Shown: piece by piece, positions 26,959-34,375 of the stretch
How the letters are laid out: every line of letters begins with the position of its first letter
How positions within the stretch are numbered: position 1 is the first letter of the stretch
DNA from: Rhodococcus jostii NBRC 16295
GTDB taxonomy: Bacteria; Actinomycetota; Actinomycetes; Mycobacteriales; Mycobacteriaceae
Direction of reading: 5' to 3'
DNA length: 64,000 bases
NCBI RefSeq assembly: GCF_001894825.1
Contig: NZ_BCWY01000009.1
Span: 1 to 64,000 of the forward strand
Position numbers and translations under genes: made by a program
Notes under the pieces: generated by a model
What the model was told of the DNA's origin: nothing
Seen by the model: the letters and a program-made list of their open reading frames with translations, nothing else
Databases searched by the model: none

Positions 26959-27864
26959 TCAGTTCTCGGCGCCGACCCGGCGGACCAGCCGCACCAGTTC
27001 GCCTGCGGGACCGTCGAGCTGACGCGCGCCGCGCCACACGGCCCGCAGGACTCTGTCGAGTTCGAGTCCGTCGACGTCGATCACCTTCAGCTCACCGGAG
27101 GCGACCTGCTCCGCCACGGCGAGGGTGCTCATCACGGCGGGACCGACTCCGGCCAGCACGCTGGTGCGAATCGCGGCGGCGGACCCGAGTTCGAGAAGCG
27201 GTGCCGCCCGGTCGTATTCCTGCAACGCCACGTCGAGGGTGGTCCGGGTGCCGGATCCCGGCTCCCGGGCCAGGAGTGGAGTCATGGCCAACTCGGTGAT
27301 GGACAGGGCCTTGCGCCGCCGCGCCCACGGATGGGTGGGGTGAACGACGACGACCAATCGGTCGCGTGCAACAGTGAGACTCTTGAGCGGGCGTGGCACC
27401 GTCGGCGATTCGACGAACCCGACATCGCAGATTCTGCTGTTGATCCGTTCGAACACCTGAGTCGAATTGTGCACCTGCAGATGGATGGTGACGTCGGAGT
27501 GCAACCGGCGGAATTGCCCCAGCCACCCCGGCATCAGGTGTTCCGCCACCGTCATGCTGGCACCCACCGTCAACTCGGCGGCGCGTTCCGCACGCAGGCC
27601 CTCGGCCACGTCGAGCATCCGGCGGGTATCGGACAGCACCCGGCGCGCCCAGTGCGCGATGACGGTCCCCTGCGGCGTCAGTATCGAGCCCGTCGGGCTG
27701 CGCTGCAACAGTGTCATGCCGAACTGGCGCTCGAGTTGTTTGATGGCGCGACTCGCATTCGGCTGCGCCATTCCGACGAGTCTGGCGGCAGCGCTGAGGC
27801 TTCCGTGGTCGTCGACGCCGACGAGTAACTCCAGAACGGGGAACTCGGGCCATCTGCGGGACAT
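26959..27864 (-). CDS. LysR-family regulator, probably of the YeiH-type exporter
   Basis: 301 residues. The LysR wHTH occupies residues 1-65 with GSLSAAARLVGMAQPNASRAIKQLE. The effector domain follows, with LTVGASMTVAEHLMPGWLGQF (about 95-115) and PLLAREPGSGTRTTLD (about 205-220); the latter is characteristic of CysB/YeiE-like sulfur-related LysR proteins. It is divergent from the YeiH-family gene across 101 bases, a common arrangement. Its stop lies 7 bases from the convergent tauE paralogue. Confidence 0.85.
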   Translation of the reverse strand: MSRRWPEFPVLELLVGVDDHGSLSAAARLVGMAQPNASRAIKQLERQFGMTLLQRSPTGSILTPQGTVIAHWARRVLSDTRRMLDVAEGLRAERAAELTVGASMTVAEHLMPGWLGQFRRLHSDVTIHLQVHNSTQVFERINSRICDVGFVESPTVPRPLKSLTVARDRLVVVVHPTHPWARRRKALSITELAMTPLLAREPGSGTRTTLDVALQEYDRAAPLLELGSAAAIRTSVLAGVGPAVMSTLAVAEQVASGELKVIDVDGLELDRVLRAVWRGARQLDGPAGELVRLVRRVGAEN

Positions 27865-27965
27865 ACGTCGAGTATATGACCCCGGCGCAAGACATATCAG
27901 AATGATATGTGTTCATGTCGAGATGACGGCTACCGCGGAGTGCCGGACTGGCGGACCGTGTACAC

Positions 27966-29021
27966 ATGAGTAGTCAACTGAGCGAATCGAAGTCCGAGGA
28001 ACAGCGAGTCGAGAGCACGGGAACGCTGCCGCGACTGCAGACCGCCACGGCCACTCTCCTTCCGGGCCTCGCGCTGTGCGCCGTCGCCACCGCCCTCGCG
28101 ATGGGCGTCGGCCGGCTGCTGCCGACGGTCAGCCCGCTGCTGATAGCCATCGTGCTCGGCGCCGTCCTGTCGAACGTCGCGCACCTGCCCGAGCGCCTTC
28201 GTCCCGGACTGCAATTCTCAGCCAAGAAACTTCTCCGGGTGGGCATCGCCCTCCTCGGACTCCAGTTGATGCTGAGCGACATTCTCGGACTCGGCTGGGG
28301 CGTCATCGTCGTCGTGGTCGCGATCGTCTGTCTCGGGATCGTGGGCACGATGTTCGCGGGCAAGCTTCTCGGCCTCAGCTGGACGCAACGGCTGCTCATC
28401 GCCTGCGGCTTCTCGATCTGCGGTGCGGCCGCCGTCGCGGCGGTGGACGGTGTCGTGGACGCCGACGAGGAAGAGGTGATCACCGCGGTCGCGCTCGTCG
28501 TCATCTTCGGCACCCTCATGATCCCGGCGATCCCCCTGCTGGCGCGGGCGCTGGGGCTGTCGGACACCGACGCCGGCCTGTGGGCAGGCGGATCGATCCA
28601 CGAGGTCGCGCAGGTCGTCGCCGCAGGTGGCGCGATCGGCGGCGCCGCCCTGGGTGTGGCCGCCGTGGTGAAACTCGCCCGCGTGCTCATGCTCGCGCCG
28701 GTCATGGCCGTCCTCAGCGTGCGGCAGCGCTCCCTCGCCGGCACCGACGCCGACGTGAAGCGTCCCCCGCTGATCCCGCTGTTCGTCCTCGCCTTCCTCG
28801 CCTGCGTCGGCCTGCGGTCCATCGGCGTACTGCCCGCCGGCCTCCTCGCCGACGCGAAGATCGTGCAGACCGCTCTCCTCACCGCCGCCATGTTCGCCCT
28901 CGGCGCCGGCGTCCACGTCTCCACCATCAAGAAGGTCGGCGCCCGCCCCTTCGTCCTCGCCACCATCTCCACGCTCTGGGTGGCATCGATCGCGCTGGTC
29001 GGCGTGCTGTTGGTGGGGTGA
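27966..29021 (+). CDS. YeiH-family (UPF0324) putative sulfate/sulfite exporter
   Basis: 351 residues with about ten hydrophobic segments. RVGIALLGLQLMLSDILGLG (about 90-109) and SICGAAAVAAVDGVVDADEEEV (about 155-176) and LWAGGSIHEVAQVVAAG (about 203-219) are the conserved YeiH/UPF0324 blocks, including the GxSIHEVAQV signature. The N-terminal 25 residues are polar and probably cytosolic. Next to a LysR regulator and downstream of taurine genes, export of sulfite or sulfate is the natural inference, but transport has been shown for few members. Confidence 0.83.
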   Translation: MSSQLSESKSEEQRVESTGTLPRLQTATATLLPGLALCAVATALAMGVGRLLPTVSPLLIAIVLGAVLSNVAHLPERLRPGLQFSAKKLLRVGIALLGLQLMLSDILGLGWGVIVVVVAIVCLGIVGTMFAGKLLGLSWTQRLLIACGFSICGAAAVAAVDGVVDADEEEVITAVALVVIFGTLMIPAIPLLARALGLSDTDAGLWAGGSIHEVAQVVAAGGAIGGAALGVAAVVKLARVLMLAPVMAVLSVRQRSLAGTDADVKRPPLIPLFVLAFLACVGLRSIGVLPAGLLADAKIVQTALLTAAMFALGAGVHVSTIKKVGARPFVLATISTLWVASIALVGVLLVG

Positions 29022-29053
29022 TATCGCACCCACCCCGCCGCGCCCCGGCCGCG

Positions 29054-29104
29054 ACGAACGGGACGCTCGTTGCGTCAGATCGAATGAGCGTCCCGTTCGT
29101 TCGG
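29054..29104. repeat. 51-bp hairpin repeat, copy A
   Basis: This 51-base element matches 29837-29887 with a single mismatch and in the same orientation. It forms a stem of about 16 bp (ACGGGACGCTCGTT against AATGAGCGTCCCGT, one mismatch) with a loop of about 11 bases. It lies between the YeiH stop and the antitoxin stop and so could also terminate both. Confidence 0.75.
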
Positions 29105-29112
29105 CGTCGTGC

Positions 29113-29412
29113 CTACCTCGAAGCCGACAGACGCGGGATCTTGGCGAGGGTGTCGCCCAGCTTGTCGGCCGCAATGGCGAGCTCGTAGCTGGCCTGGATA
29201 TTGAGCCAGAACTGTGCACTGTTGCCGAATGCCTTCCCCAGCCGTAGAGCGGTGTCTGCGGTGATCGACCTCTTTCCGAGCACGATCTCGTTGATCCGTC
29301 GCGGCGGAACACCGATGATCGTGGCGAGACGGTTCTGTGTGATCCCGAACGGCTCGAGGAAATCCTCACGGAGGATCTCACCGGGGTGAATGGGGCTCAG
29401 GTCTGCAGTCAT
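29113..29412 (-). CDS. higA: HigA-family antitoxin
   Basis: 99 residues from ATG 29412. It opens with the HigA signature IHPGEILREDFLEPFGITQNRLA, and the HTH continues through IGVPPRRINEIVLGKRSITADTALRLGKAFGNSAQFWLNIQ, of which RINEIVLGKRSIT is diagnostic of the VapI/HigA subgroup. It neutralises the HigB-type RNase and represses the operon. It follows the toxin gene by 58 bases, the toxin-first order typical of higBA. Confidence 0.9.
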   Translation of the reverse strand: MTADLSPIHPGEILREDFLEPFGITQNRLATIIGVPPRRINEIVLGKRSITADTALRLGKAFGNSAQFWLNIQASYELAIAADKLGDTLAKIPRLSASR

Positions 29413-29470
29413 TATCGGTGTTCCTTTGTCGGTTCTGTGGTCGGATGGAGCGTCGGCTCCCCTCGGGTGG

Positions 29471-29752
29471 TTAGTGATAGTCGGTGATTTCCACGTCGTA
29501 CGCGGCTGTGGCGCGCCAGTTGAAACAGATGCGGTACTGATCATTGATCCGAACGCTGTACTGCCCCAACCGGTCACCGGAGAGCTTCTCCAGGCGATTG
29601 CCCGGGGGCACCCGCAGGTCGTTGACGTCGGTGGCCGCGTCGATCAACAGGAGGCGCCGGCGCGCGGCCCGCTGAATGTCCTGCGGAAGCATGCTCGAAA
29701 ACTGCCGATGAAAGACCCGCTCGGTCTCTTTGTCGCCGAACGATTCGATCAC
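29471..29752 (-). CDS. higB: HigB/RelE-family toxin
   Basis: 93 residues from GTG 29752, the usual HigB length; a longer in-frame start at 29788 would run into the operator. VIESFGDKETERVFHRQ at the N-terminus, RRLLLIDAATDVNDLRVPPGNRLEKL in the middle and GQYSVRINDQYRICFNW at the C-terminus give the ordered HigB core, with RINDQYRICF carrying the catalytic/RNA-contacting Arg and Tyr positions. Predicted ribosome-dependent mRNA interferase. Confidence 0.9.
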   Translation of the reverse strand: MIESFGDKETERVFHRQFSSMLPQDIQRAARRRLLLIDAATDVNDLRVPPGNRLEKLSGDRLGQYSVRINDQYRICFNWRATAAYDVEITDYH

Positions 29753-29760
29753 CCGACAAC

Positions 29761-29795
29761 TATAACGCGCTGCGTTAATAACGCGCAACGTTATA
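29761..29795. promoter_or_regulatory. Nested dyad, probable HigA operator and promoter
   Basis: TATAACG (29761-29767) and CGTTATA (29789-29795) share their centre (29778) with an inner dyad GCGTTA-A-TAACGC (29772-29784). It is AT-rich and directly upstream of the toxin start, as expected for an autoregulated toxin-antitoxin promoter. Confidence 0.65.
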
Positions 29796-29836
29796 GATGT
29801 GCCGGCTGCCGACCCGGGCGCCGTACTGACCCCGCA

Positions 29837-29887
29837 ACGAACGGGACGCTCGTTGCGTCAGATCGAACGAGCGTCCCGTTCGTTCGG
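29837..29887. repeat. 51-bp hairpin repeat, copy B
   Basis: Second copy of the element at 29054-29104. Here the stem is perfect over 19 bp (29836-29854 with 29866-29884) around an 11-base loop. The two copies bracket the toxin-antitoxin operon. Confidence 0.75.
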
Positions 29888-29925
29888 TGGGGACCCAGGG
29901 CGGCCGGGCTCCCGGCGAACAAATT

Positions 29926-29991
29926 TTGATCAAGGCTTTCATTATTTTGTGATCCGGGTTACTGTGACCACCATCAATCAAACCTTTGATT
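29926..29991. promoter_or_regulatory. AT-rich promoter region with two dyads before the MBL-fold gene
   Basis: TTGATCAA (29926-29933) and AATCAA-ACCT-TTGATT (29976-29991) are inverted repeats sharing TTGAT half sites in a locally AT-rich stretch. The second ends 15 bases before the ATG at 30007. Likely an operator for an unidentified regulator. Confidence 0.45.
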
Positions 29992-30006
29992 AGTTAGGTG
30001 GATCGC

Positions 30007-30969
30007 ATGAGCCCCACAAGCTTCGCTTCGTCGGCCGACCTCGGTGAGAAGGAGCAGACCCTCGAAGTGCTCGCCGACGGCGTGTACGCCCTCACCGCCG
30101 AGGGGGATCCCAACATCGGCGCCATCGAGGGCGAAGACTTCGTCGTCTGCTTCGAGGCGCTCGCCACCCCGGTGGCCGCCCAGGACTGGCTGCGCAAGCT
30201 GCGCGAGCACACCGACAAGCCCGTCCGCTACCTGGTGCTGTCGCACTACCATGCCGTCCGCGTGCTCGGTGCGTCCGCGTTCGACGCGGAGACCATCGTG
30301 TCGCACGAGACCACCCGCGCCCTCATCGAGGAGCGTGGAAAGGAAGACTGGGCAAGCGAATTCGGACGCATGCCGCGCCTCGCCAAGGCGGCCGACTCCG
30401 TGCCCGGGCTCACCTGGCCCACCCTGACATTCGCCGACAAACTCACCATCGACCTCGGCGGCGGCCGCGGCGACCTGGTGCTCCAGCACTTCGGCCGCGG
30501 TCATACCGAAGGCGATATCACCGCGTGGCTGCCGAAGCAGAAGATCCTCTTCGCCGGCGACCTCGTCGAGGCGCAGGCCGCGCTCTACACCGGCGACGCC
30601 TTCCACCGCGACTGGTCCACCGGCACCCTCGACCGGATCAAGGCGCTCGGCGCCGAGGTCCTGATCGGCGGACGCGGCGCCGTCTCCCACGGTCGCGAGG
30701 CCGTCGACGCCGCCATCGAGCAGACCCGCCACTTCATCGAGGTCATGCTGGCCGAGGTCGGGGCGGTGCAGCAGCGCGGCGGCACCCTGAAGGAGGCGTT
30801 CGAGGCCACCCACGCCGCACTCAACGAGCAGTATGGGCACTGGCCGATCTTCGAACACTGCCTCCCGTTCGACGTCTCCCGCGTATGGGACGAACTGTCG
30901 GGTATCGAACGGCCCGTCATCTGGACCGCCGAACGTGACCGCGAGGTCTGGGACCAGCTGCAGGGCTGA
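30007..30969 (+). CDS. Metallo-beta-lactamase-fold protein with incomplete metal motif
   Basis: 320 residues from ATG 30007 with AGGTGG 7 bases upstream. The MBL fold is indicated by LEVLADGVYALTAEGDPNIG, VLSHYHAVRVLGAS (about 80-93), GRGHTEGDITAWLP (about 165-178), FAGDLVE (about 184-190) and a late GGRGAVSHGRE (about 220). The canonical HxHxDH is HYHAVR here: the first two histidines remain, but the Asp and third His are Val and Arg. The metal site is therefore altered, and the activity may be mononuclear or lost. It precedes a flavin monooxygenase by 62 bases and is probably co-transcribed with it. Confidence 0.72.
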   Translation: MSPTSFASSADLGEKEQTLEVLADGVYALTAEGDPNIGAIEGEDFVVCFEALATPVAAQDWLRKLREHTDKPVRYLVLSHYHAVRVLGASAFDAETIVSHETTRALIEERGKEDWASEFGRMPRLAKAADSVPGLTWPTLTFADKLTIDLGGGRGDLVLQHFGRGHTEGDITAWLPKQKILFAGDLVEAQAALYTGDAFHRDWSTGTLDRIKALGAEVLIGGRGAVSHGREAVDAAIEQTRHFIEVMLAEVGAVQQRGGTLKEAFEATHAALNEQYGHWPIFEHCLPFDVSRVWDELSGIERPVIWTAERDREVWDQLQG

Positions 30970-31012
30970 CATCCGTCACCGTTTCACGGGGCTGACGTCC
31001 GTCACCGTTTCA
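30963..31012. repeat. Tandem 24-bp direct repeat at the MBL/monooxygenase junction
   Basis: GGGCTGACATCCGTCACCGT-TTCA (30963-30986) recurs at 30989-31012 with one mismatch. The first copy contains the MBL stop codon, so the junction looks like a small tandem duplication. Confidence 0.7.
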
Positions 31013-31031
31013 TACTGACAAGGCGAGGATC

Positions 31032-32738
31032 ATGGGAAGACGACACACCCGCGGCGGCACGGTCACCGTCGTGGGCAACGGCCCGGTGGGGCAGACGACG
31101 GCGTTGCTGCTGGCCCGCTGGGGCATACCGGTCACGTTGCTCGACGGCCGTGCCGAACGCGACCCGATCGGATCGAAGGCCATCTGCCAGCAGCGGGACG
31201 TCCTCGAGGTGTGGGACGCGATCGGCGTCGGCCGGCAACTGGCCGACGAGGGCGTGACGTGGGGATGCGCCCGCACGTTCCACCGCGACCACGAACTGTT
31301 CGCGCAGACGTTCGTCGACCGCGGCATCTCGTCGTTCCCGCCGTTCGTCAACATCTCGCAGGCCCGCACCGAGGAACTGCTCGACGAGCAGATCGCGCGC
31401 TCGTCGCTGATCGACGTGCGCTGGGGACACGAGGTCACGTCGGTGGACCAGGATGAGTCCGGCGTGACCATCACCTGCCGCACCGACTCCGGTGCCCGCG
31501 TGATCGCATCCGACTACGCCGTGGTCGCGGTGGGGTCGCGGGGCAGCGCGCTCCGACAGCAGCTCGGTGTCACGTTCGACGGCCGCTCGTTCGACGACAA
31601 GTTCCTCATCTGCGACATCGCCGCCGACATCCCCGGCTGGGCCGACGAACGCCGCTTCTACTTCGACCCGGAGTGGAACCCGGGCAGGCAGGTGCTCATC
31701 CACCCGTGCCCGGACTCGACGTTCCGCATCGACTGGCAGGTGCCCGGCGACTACGACCTCGCGGCCGAGGAGCGGTCGGGCGCGCTGGACGCGCGGATCC
31801 GGAAGATCATCGGCGACACCGACTACCGCATCGTGTGGAAATCGGTGTACCGCTTCCACTCCCGGGTCGCCGACCGGATGCGTGTCGACCGGGTGCTGCT
31901 AGCCGGGGACGCCGCGCACATCGTGTCGCCGTTCGGGGCGCGCGGCCTGAATTCCGGTGTCGCCGACGCCGAGAACGCGGCGTGGAAGCTCGCGTTCGTC
32001 CTCCGCGGCTGGGCCGACGAGTCGTTGCTCGAGACTTACCACACCGAGCGGCACGCGGCGGCCGTCGAGAACATCGCGGTCACCACGGCGACGATGGACT
32101 TCCTCGTCCCGCAGTCCGAGGACCAGCACCGGCATCGACGCGAGGTGCTCACCGCGGCGGTCACCGACTCGCAGGCCCGGGCACAGGTCGACAGCGGTCG
32201 CCTCGCCGAGCCGTTCTGGTACATCGAATCATCCTTGACCACATACGATCCGGGACGGCCGTTCAGCGGGCGTCCCGACCGTGGCTGCACTCCGGCCGCC
32301 GCGCCGGGAATCCTCGTACCCGACACCCCGGTAACGCTGCGCGGCGGTGGCGGTACCCGCCTCCGCGAGATCGCCCGCCGCGGAATCCTTCTCCTCGTCG
32401 GCGACGATGTGAGCGTCGACGACATCCGCGCCGCCGCCCTCGACGCCGTGCACACGCCGATCCGCCTCGTCCGGCTGTCGGAAATCGACAGCATCGGAGT
32501 CCTCACCGCCGCGCTGGGTGCGAAGCCCGGTGAAGTATGGGTCATCCGCCCCGACGCCTACATCGCAGCGGTCACCGACACGGTCGACGGGCTGGTGTCG
32601 GCGTTGCGAAGACTGAACGGTTCCGGCAGCCCCGCGACACCGGTCAGTTCCGCCTCAGCCGTGCGGGATCCAGATCCAGTCTTCGGAGCAGCTGTTCGCG
32701 CGGAGGTTTCCGTGGATCGAGTGGGTGGTCCGCGGTGA
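31032..32738 (+). CDS. FAD-dependent aromatic monooxygenase (class A), 3' end disrupted
   Basis: 568 codons as read. The N-terminal FAD motif is VVGNGPVGQTTALLLARWG (about 15-33), the DG-like region is around DYAVVAVGSRGS (about 160), and the second FAD motif is LLAGDAAHIVSPFGARGLNSG (about 290-310), typical of MhpA/phenol-hydroxylase-like enzymes acting on phenolic acids. A C-terminal thioredoxin-like part runs to about residue 535. From base 32641 the frame reads through an antisense copy of the copB 3' end and unrelated sequence, so the last 33 or so residues are not native. It may remain functional because the catalytic domains are intact. Confidence 0.75.
   Translation: MGRRHTRGGTVTVVGNGPVGQTTALLLARWGIPVTLLDGRAERDPIGSKAICQQRDVLEVWDAIGVGRQLADEGVTWGCARTFHRDHELFAQTFVDRGISSFPPFVNISQARTEELLDEQIARSSLIDVRWGHEVTSVDQDESGVTITCRTDSGARVIASDYAVVAVGSRGSALRQQLGVTFDGRSFDDKFLICDIAADIPGWADERRFYFDPEWNPGRQVLIHPCPDSTFRIDWQVPGDYDLAAEERSGALDARIRKIIGDTDYRIVWKSVYRFHSRVADRMRVDRVLLAGDAAHIVSPFGARGLNSGVADAENAAWKLAFVLRGWADESLLETYHTERHAAAVENIAVTTATMDFLVPQSEDQHRHRREVLTAAVTDSQARAQVDSGRLAEPFWYIESSLTTYDPGRPFSGRPDRGCTPAAAPGILVPDTPVTLRGGGGTRLREIARRGILLLVGDDVSVDDIRAAALDAVHTPIRLVRLSEIDSIGVLTAALGAKPGEVWVIRPDAYIAAVTDTVDGLVSALRRLNGSGSPATPVSSASAVRDPDPVFGAAVRAEVSVDRVGGPR
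32641..32694. repeat. 54-bp copy of the copB 3' end (left member of a direct repeat)
   Basis: Matches 40900-40953 with two mismatches and sharp ends on both sides, in the same orientation. It corresponds to the last 16 codons, stop and 3 downstream bases of copB on the minus strand, here embedded in the 3' part of the monooxygenase frame. Confidence 0.85.
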
Positions 32739-32751
32739 ATCGTTGTGATTG

Positions 32752-32964
32752 TCAGGGTGACTCGGTGTGGACGGTGGCCTCCTTCAGGGTGCCGGTGAAG
32801 GTGAACGGGGGGGTCGTAGGTGGGCGAGATGGGGCCCCAGTCCTCGCCGACGTCGAAGGTGTCGTCGGTGGAGAAGTACACCGGCACGGTCTTGTCGATA
32901 CGGCCTTGGCCGACCTTGTCGCCGTTGACCGACAGCGTGCCGGTACCGCCCTTGCCCCGGGCCG
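32752..32964 (-). pseudogene. Arylsulfatase C-terminal fragment, frameshifted
   Basis: On the minus strand the codons give GTLSVNGDKVGQGRIDKTVP, then YFSTDDTFDVGEDWG and SPTYDPP, the conserved C-terminal end of arylsulfatases (the DETFDVGEDTG-type block). At a run of seven G on the plus strand (about 32804-32811) the frame slips; skipping one base gives FTFTGTLKEATVHTESP followed by a TGA at 32754-32752, the expected natural end. The sulfatase catalytic part (Cys/Ser-x-Pro-x-Arg) is absent, so this is only a tail fragment. It is fused directly to the recombinase remnant. Confidence 0.7.
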
Positions 32965-33294
32965 CGCATCCCGAACATCGCGCGGCCCTCGGCAGTGGCA
33001 GTGTCGATCCCCTGCTCGAGCACCTTCAGTCCGATGCCGCGCTCAGGAAGATCGGCGCCAAGCGTGATCAAGTGCACGCACTGACCGCCCGAGCCGATCC
33101 AACCGAGTGATCACCAGAACGTCGCCTCCACGCAATCGCTTCAGCACCAGATCGAGTTCGGGCCGTGACGCTTTCGTCCCTCCGGCGTGGTCGACGTGGA
33201 TGTTCTCCGCGGCCACCCCGGGCCGACGCAACGCATCGACCTGATGGTCGGGACGATGGATTTCGACGATCCCCGAGCCGCGGCTGTTCACCAT
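32965..33294 (-). pseudogene. Serine recombinase (Tn3-type resolvase) N-terminal fragment
   Basis: The minus-strand frame reads QVDALRRPGVAAENIHVDHA, GGTKASRPELD, then GDVLVITRLDRLGRSV, the unmistakable core of the resolvase catalytic domain. After RALDH the frame slips at about 33068 and continues in another frame as LITLGADLPERGIGLKVLEQ and GIDTATAEGRAMFGM. The start with the catalytic serine (YARVS) is missing, and the sequence breaks off after MFGM, where the sulfatase fragment begins. It is a dead remnant of a transposon or invertase gene and a marker of past mobility. Confidence 0.8.
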
Positions 33295-33304
33295 TTTCCA
33301 GCTG

Positions 33305-34360
33305 CTACCGGTCGTCTAGGGGTTCGCCATGGGCCGGGGGGAGTGGGCATCCGCAGGAGCGCCGGATGATCAGTTCGGGTTCGATGAGTGTGGTGTCGGT
33401 GCCTTCTTCGTTGTTGAGTTCGTCGTAGATCTGTTGGGCGGCGGTGCGGCCGAGTTGTCGGGGGTTCGAGGACAGGGTGGTCAGGGGTGGTTCGATGAGT
33501 TCGGCGTTGTCGACATTGTCGAAGCTGACAACCTTGACGGTGTCGGCGAGTCCGGCGTCGTGGAAGGCGCGGTAGGCGCCGAGGGCCACGGTGTCGCTGT
33601 GGCAGATGATGCCGTCGATCGGTGTACCGGATTGCAGGAGTTCGCGAGCGGCGGCGAGTCCACCTCGGGCGTTGGTGGGCGAGGCGATGAAGGACAACGA
33701 GTCCGGGTTGTAGCCGTGGTTTGCGGCGGATTCGCGGACACCGTGGATGCGGTCGTGCCGGGCGATGGCGTCTTCCCGGCCGCCGAGGTAGGTGATGGTG
33801 TTGCAGCCGTGCCAGATCAGGTGGTCGGTGGCGAGGCGGCCGCCGGTGATGTCGTCGGTACCGATGTAGAGGTTGCCGGTGTCGCCGATGCGGCGGGTGA
33901 GGAAGAGCAGGGGCCGGTCGCGGGCGGTGAGGGTGTCGATGGCGGCGGGTTCGGTGCCGAAGGCGGGCACCATGACGACGCCGGCGACGCTGGTTTCCTG
34001 GAGGAAGGTGATCAGTTGGTCTTGTCGGGTGGTGTCGTTGAGGGTGTTGGCGATCAGGCAGACGTAGCCGAGTTCGCCCAGGCGTTCTTCGAGGCCGATG
34101 ATGACTTCGGCGAAGAACGGGTTGGTGACGGTGGTGACCAGTACCCCGATGACGTTGTTTTCCCGGGTGCGTAGTGACGCGGCGCCGCGGTTGTAGATGT
34201 AGCCGAGGTCGGTCATCGCCTGGAAGACGCGGTCGCGGGTGGGTTGGGAGACCCGCCCGGTTCCGCGCAGGACCAGGGAGGCGGTGGCCCGCGACACGCC
34301 GGCGCGCTCGGCGACGTCGAGCAGTGTCGCCGGTTTGGTGCGGTCGTCGGTCGCGGGCAT
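33305..34360 (-). CDS. LacI-family regulator of the ABC importer/lyase operon
   Basis: 351 residues. The LacI HTH ATLLDVAERAGVSRATASLVLRGTGRVS begins at residue 11, the hinge ends in YNRGAASLRTRENN, and the ligand domain starts at VIGVLVTTVTNPFFAEVI and ends with a Cys-containing SCGCPLPP tail. It lies 15 bases downstream of the lyase gene and is probably the last gene of the five-gene operon that begins at 39680. The 12-bp palindrome TAGATCGATCTA upstream of that operon has the central CG of LacI operators and is its likely target. Confidence 0.85.
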   Translation of the reverse strand: MPATDDRTKPATLLDVAERAGVSRATASLVLRGTGRVSQPTRDRVFQAMTDLGYIYNRGAASLRTRENNVIGVLVTTVTNPFFAEVIIGLEERLGELGYVCLIANTLNDTTRQDQLITFLQETSVAGVVMVPAFGTEPAAIDTLTARDRPLLFLTRRIGDTGNLYIGTDDITGGRLATDHLIWHGCNTITYLGGREDAIARHDRIHGVRESAANHGYNPDSLSFIASPTNARGGLAAARELLQSGTPIDGIICHSDTVALGAYRAFHDAGLADTVKVVSFDNVDNAELIEPPLTTLSSNPRQLGRTAAQQIYDELNNEEGTDTTLIEPELIIRRSCGCPLPPAHGEPLDDR

Positions 34361-34375
34361 CGGTACTACCTCCGG

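Noticed and set aside
29054-29104. CRISPR-like repeat pair around the toxin-antitoxin genes
   Set aside because: Only two copies, 780 bases apart, with genes between them and no spacers or cas genes.
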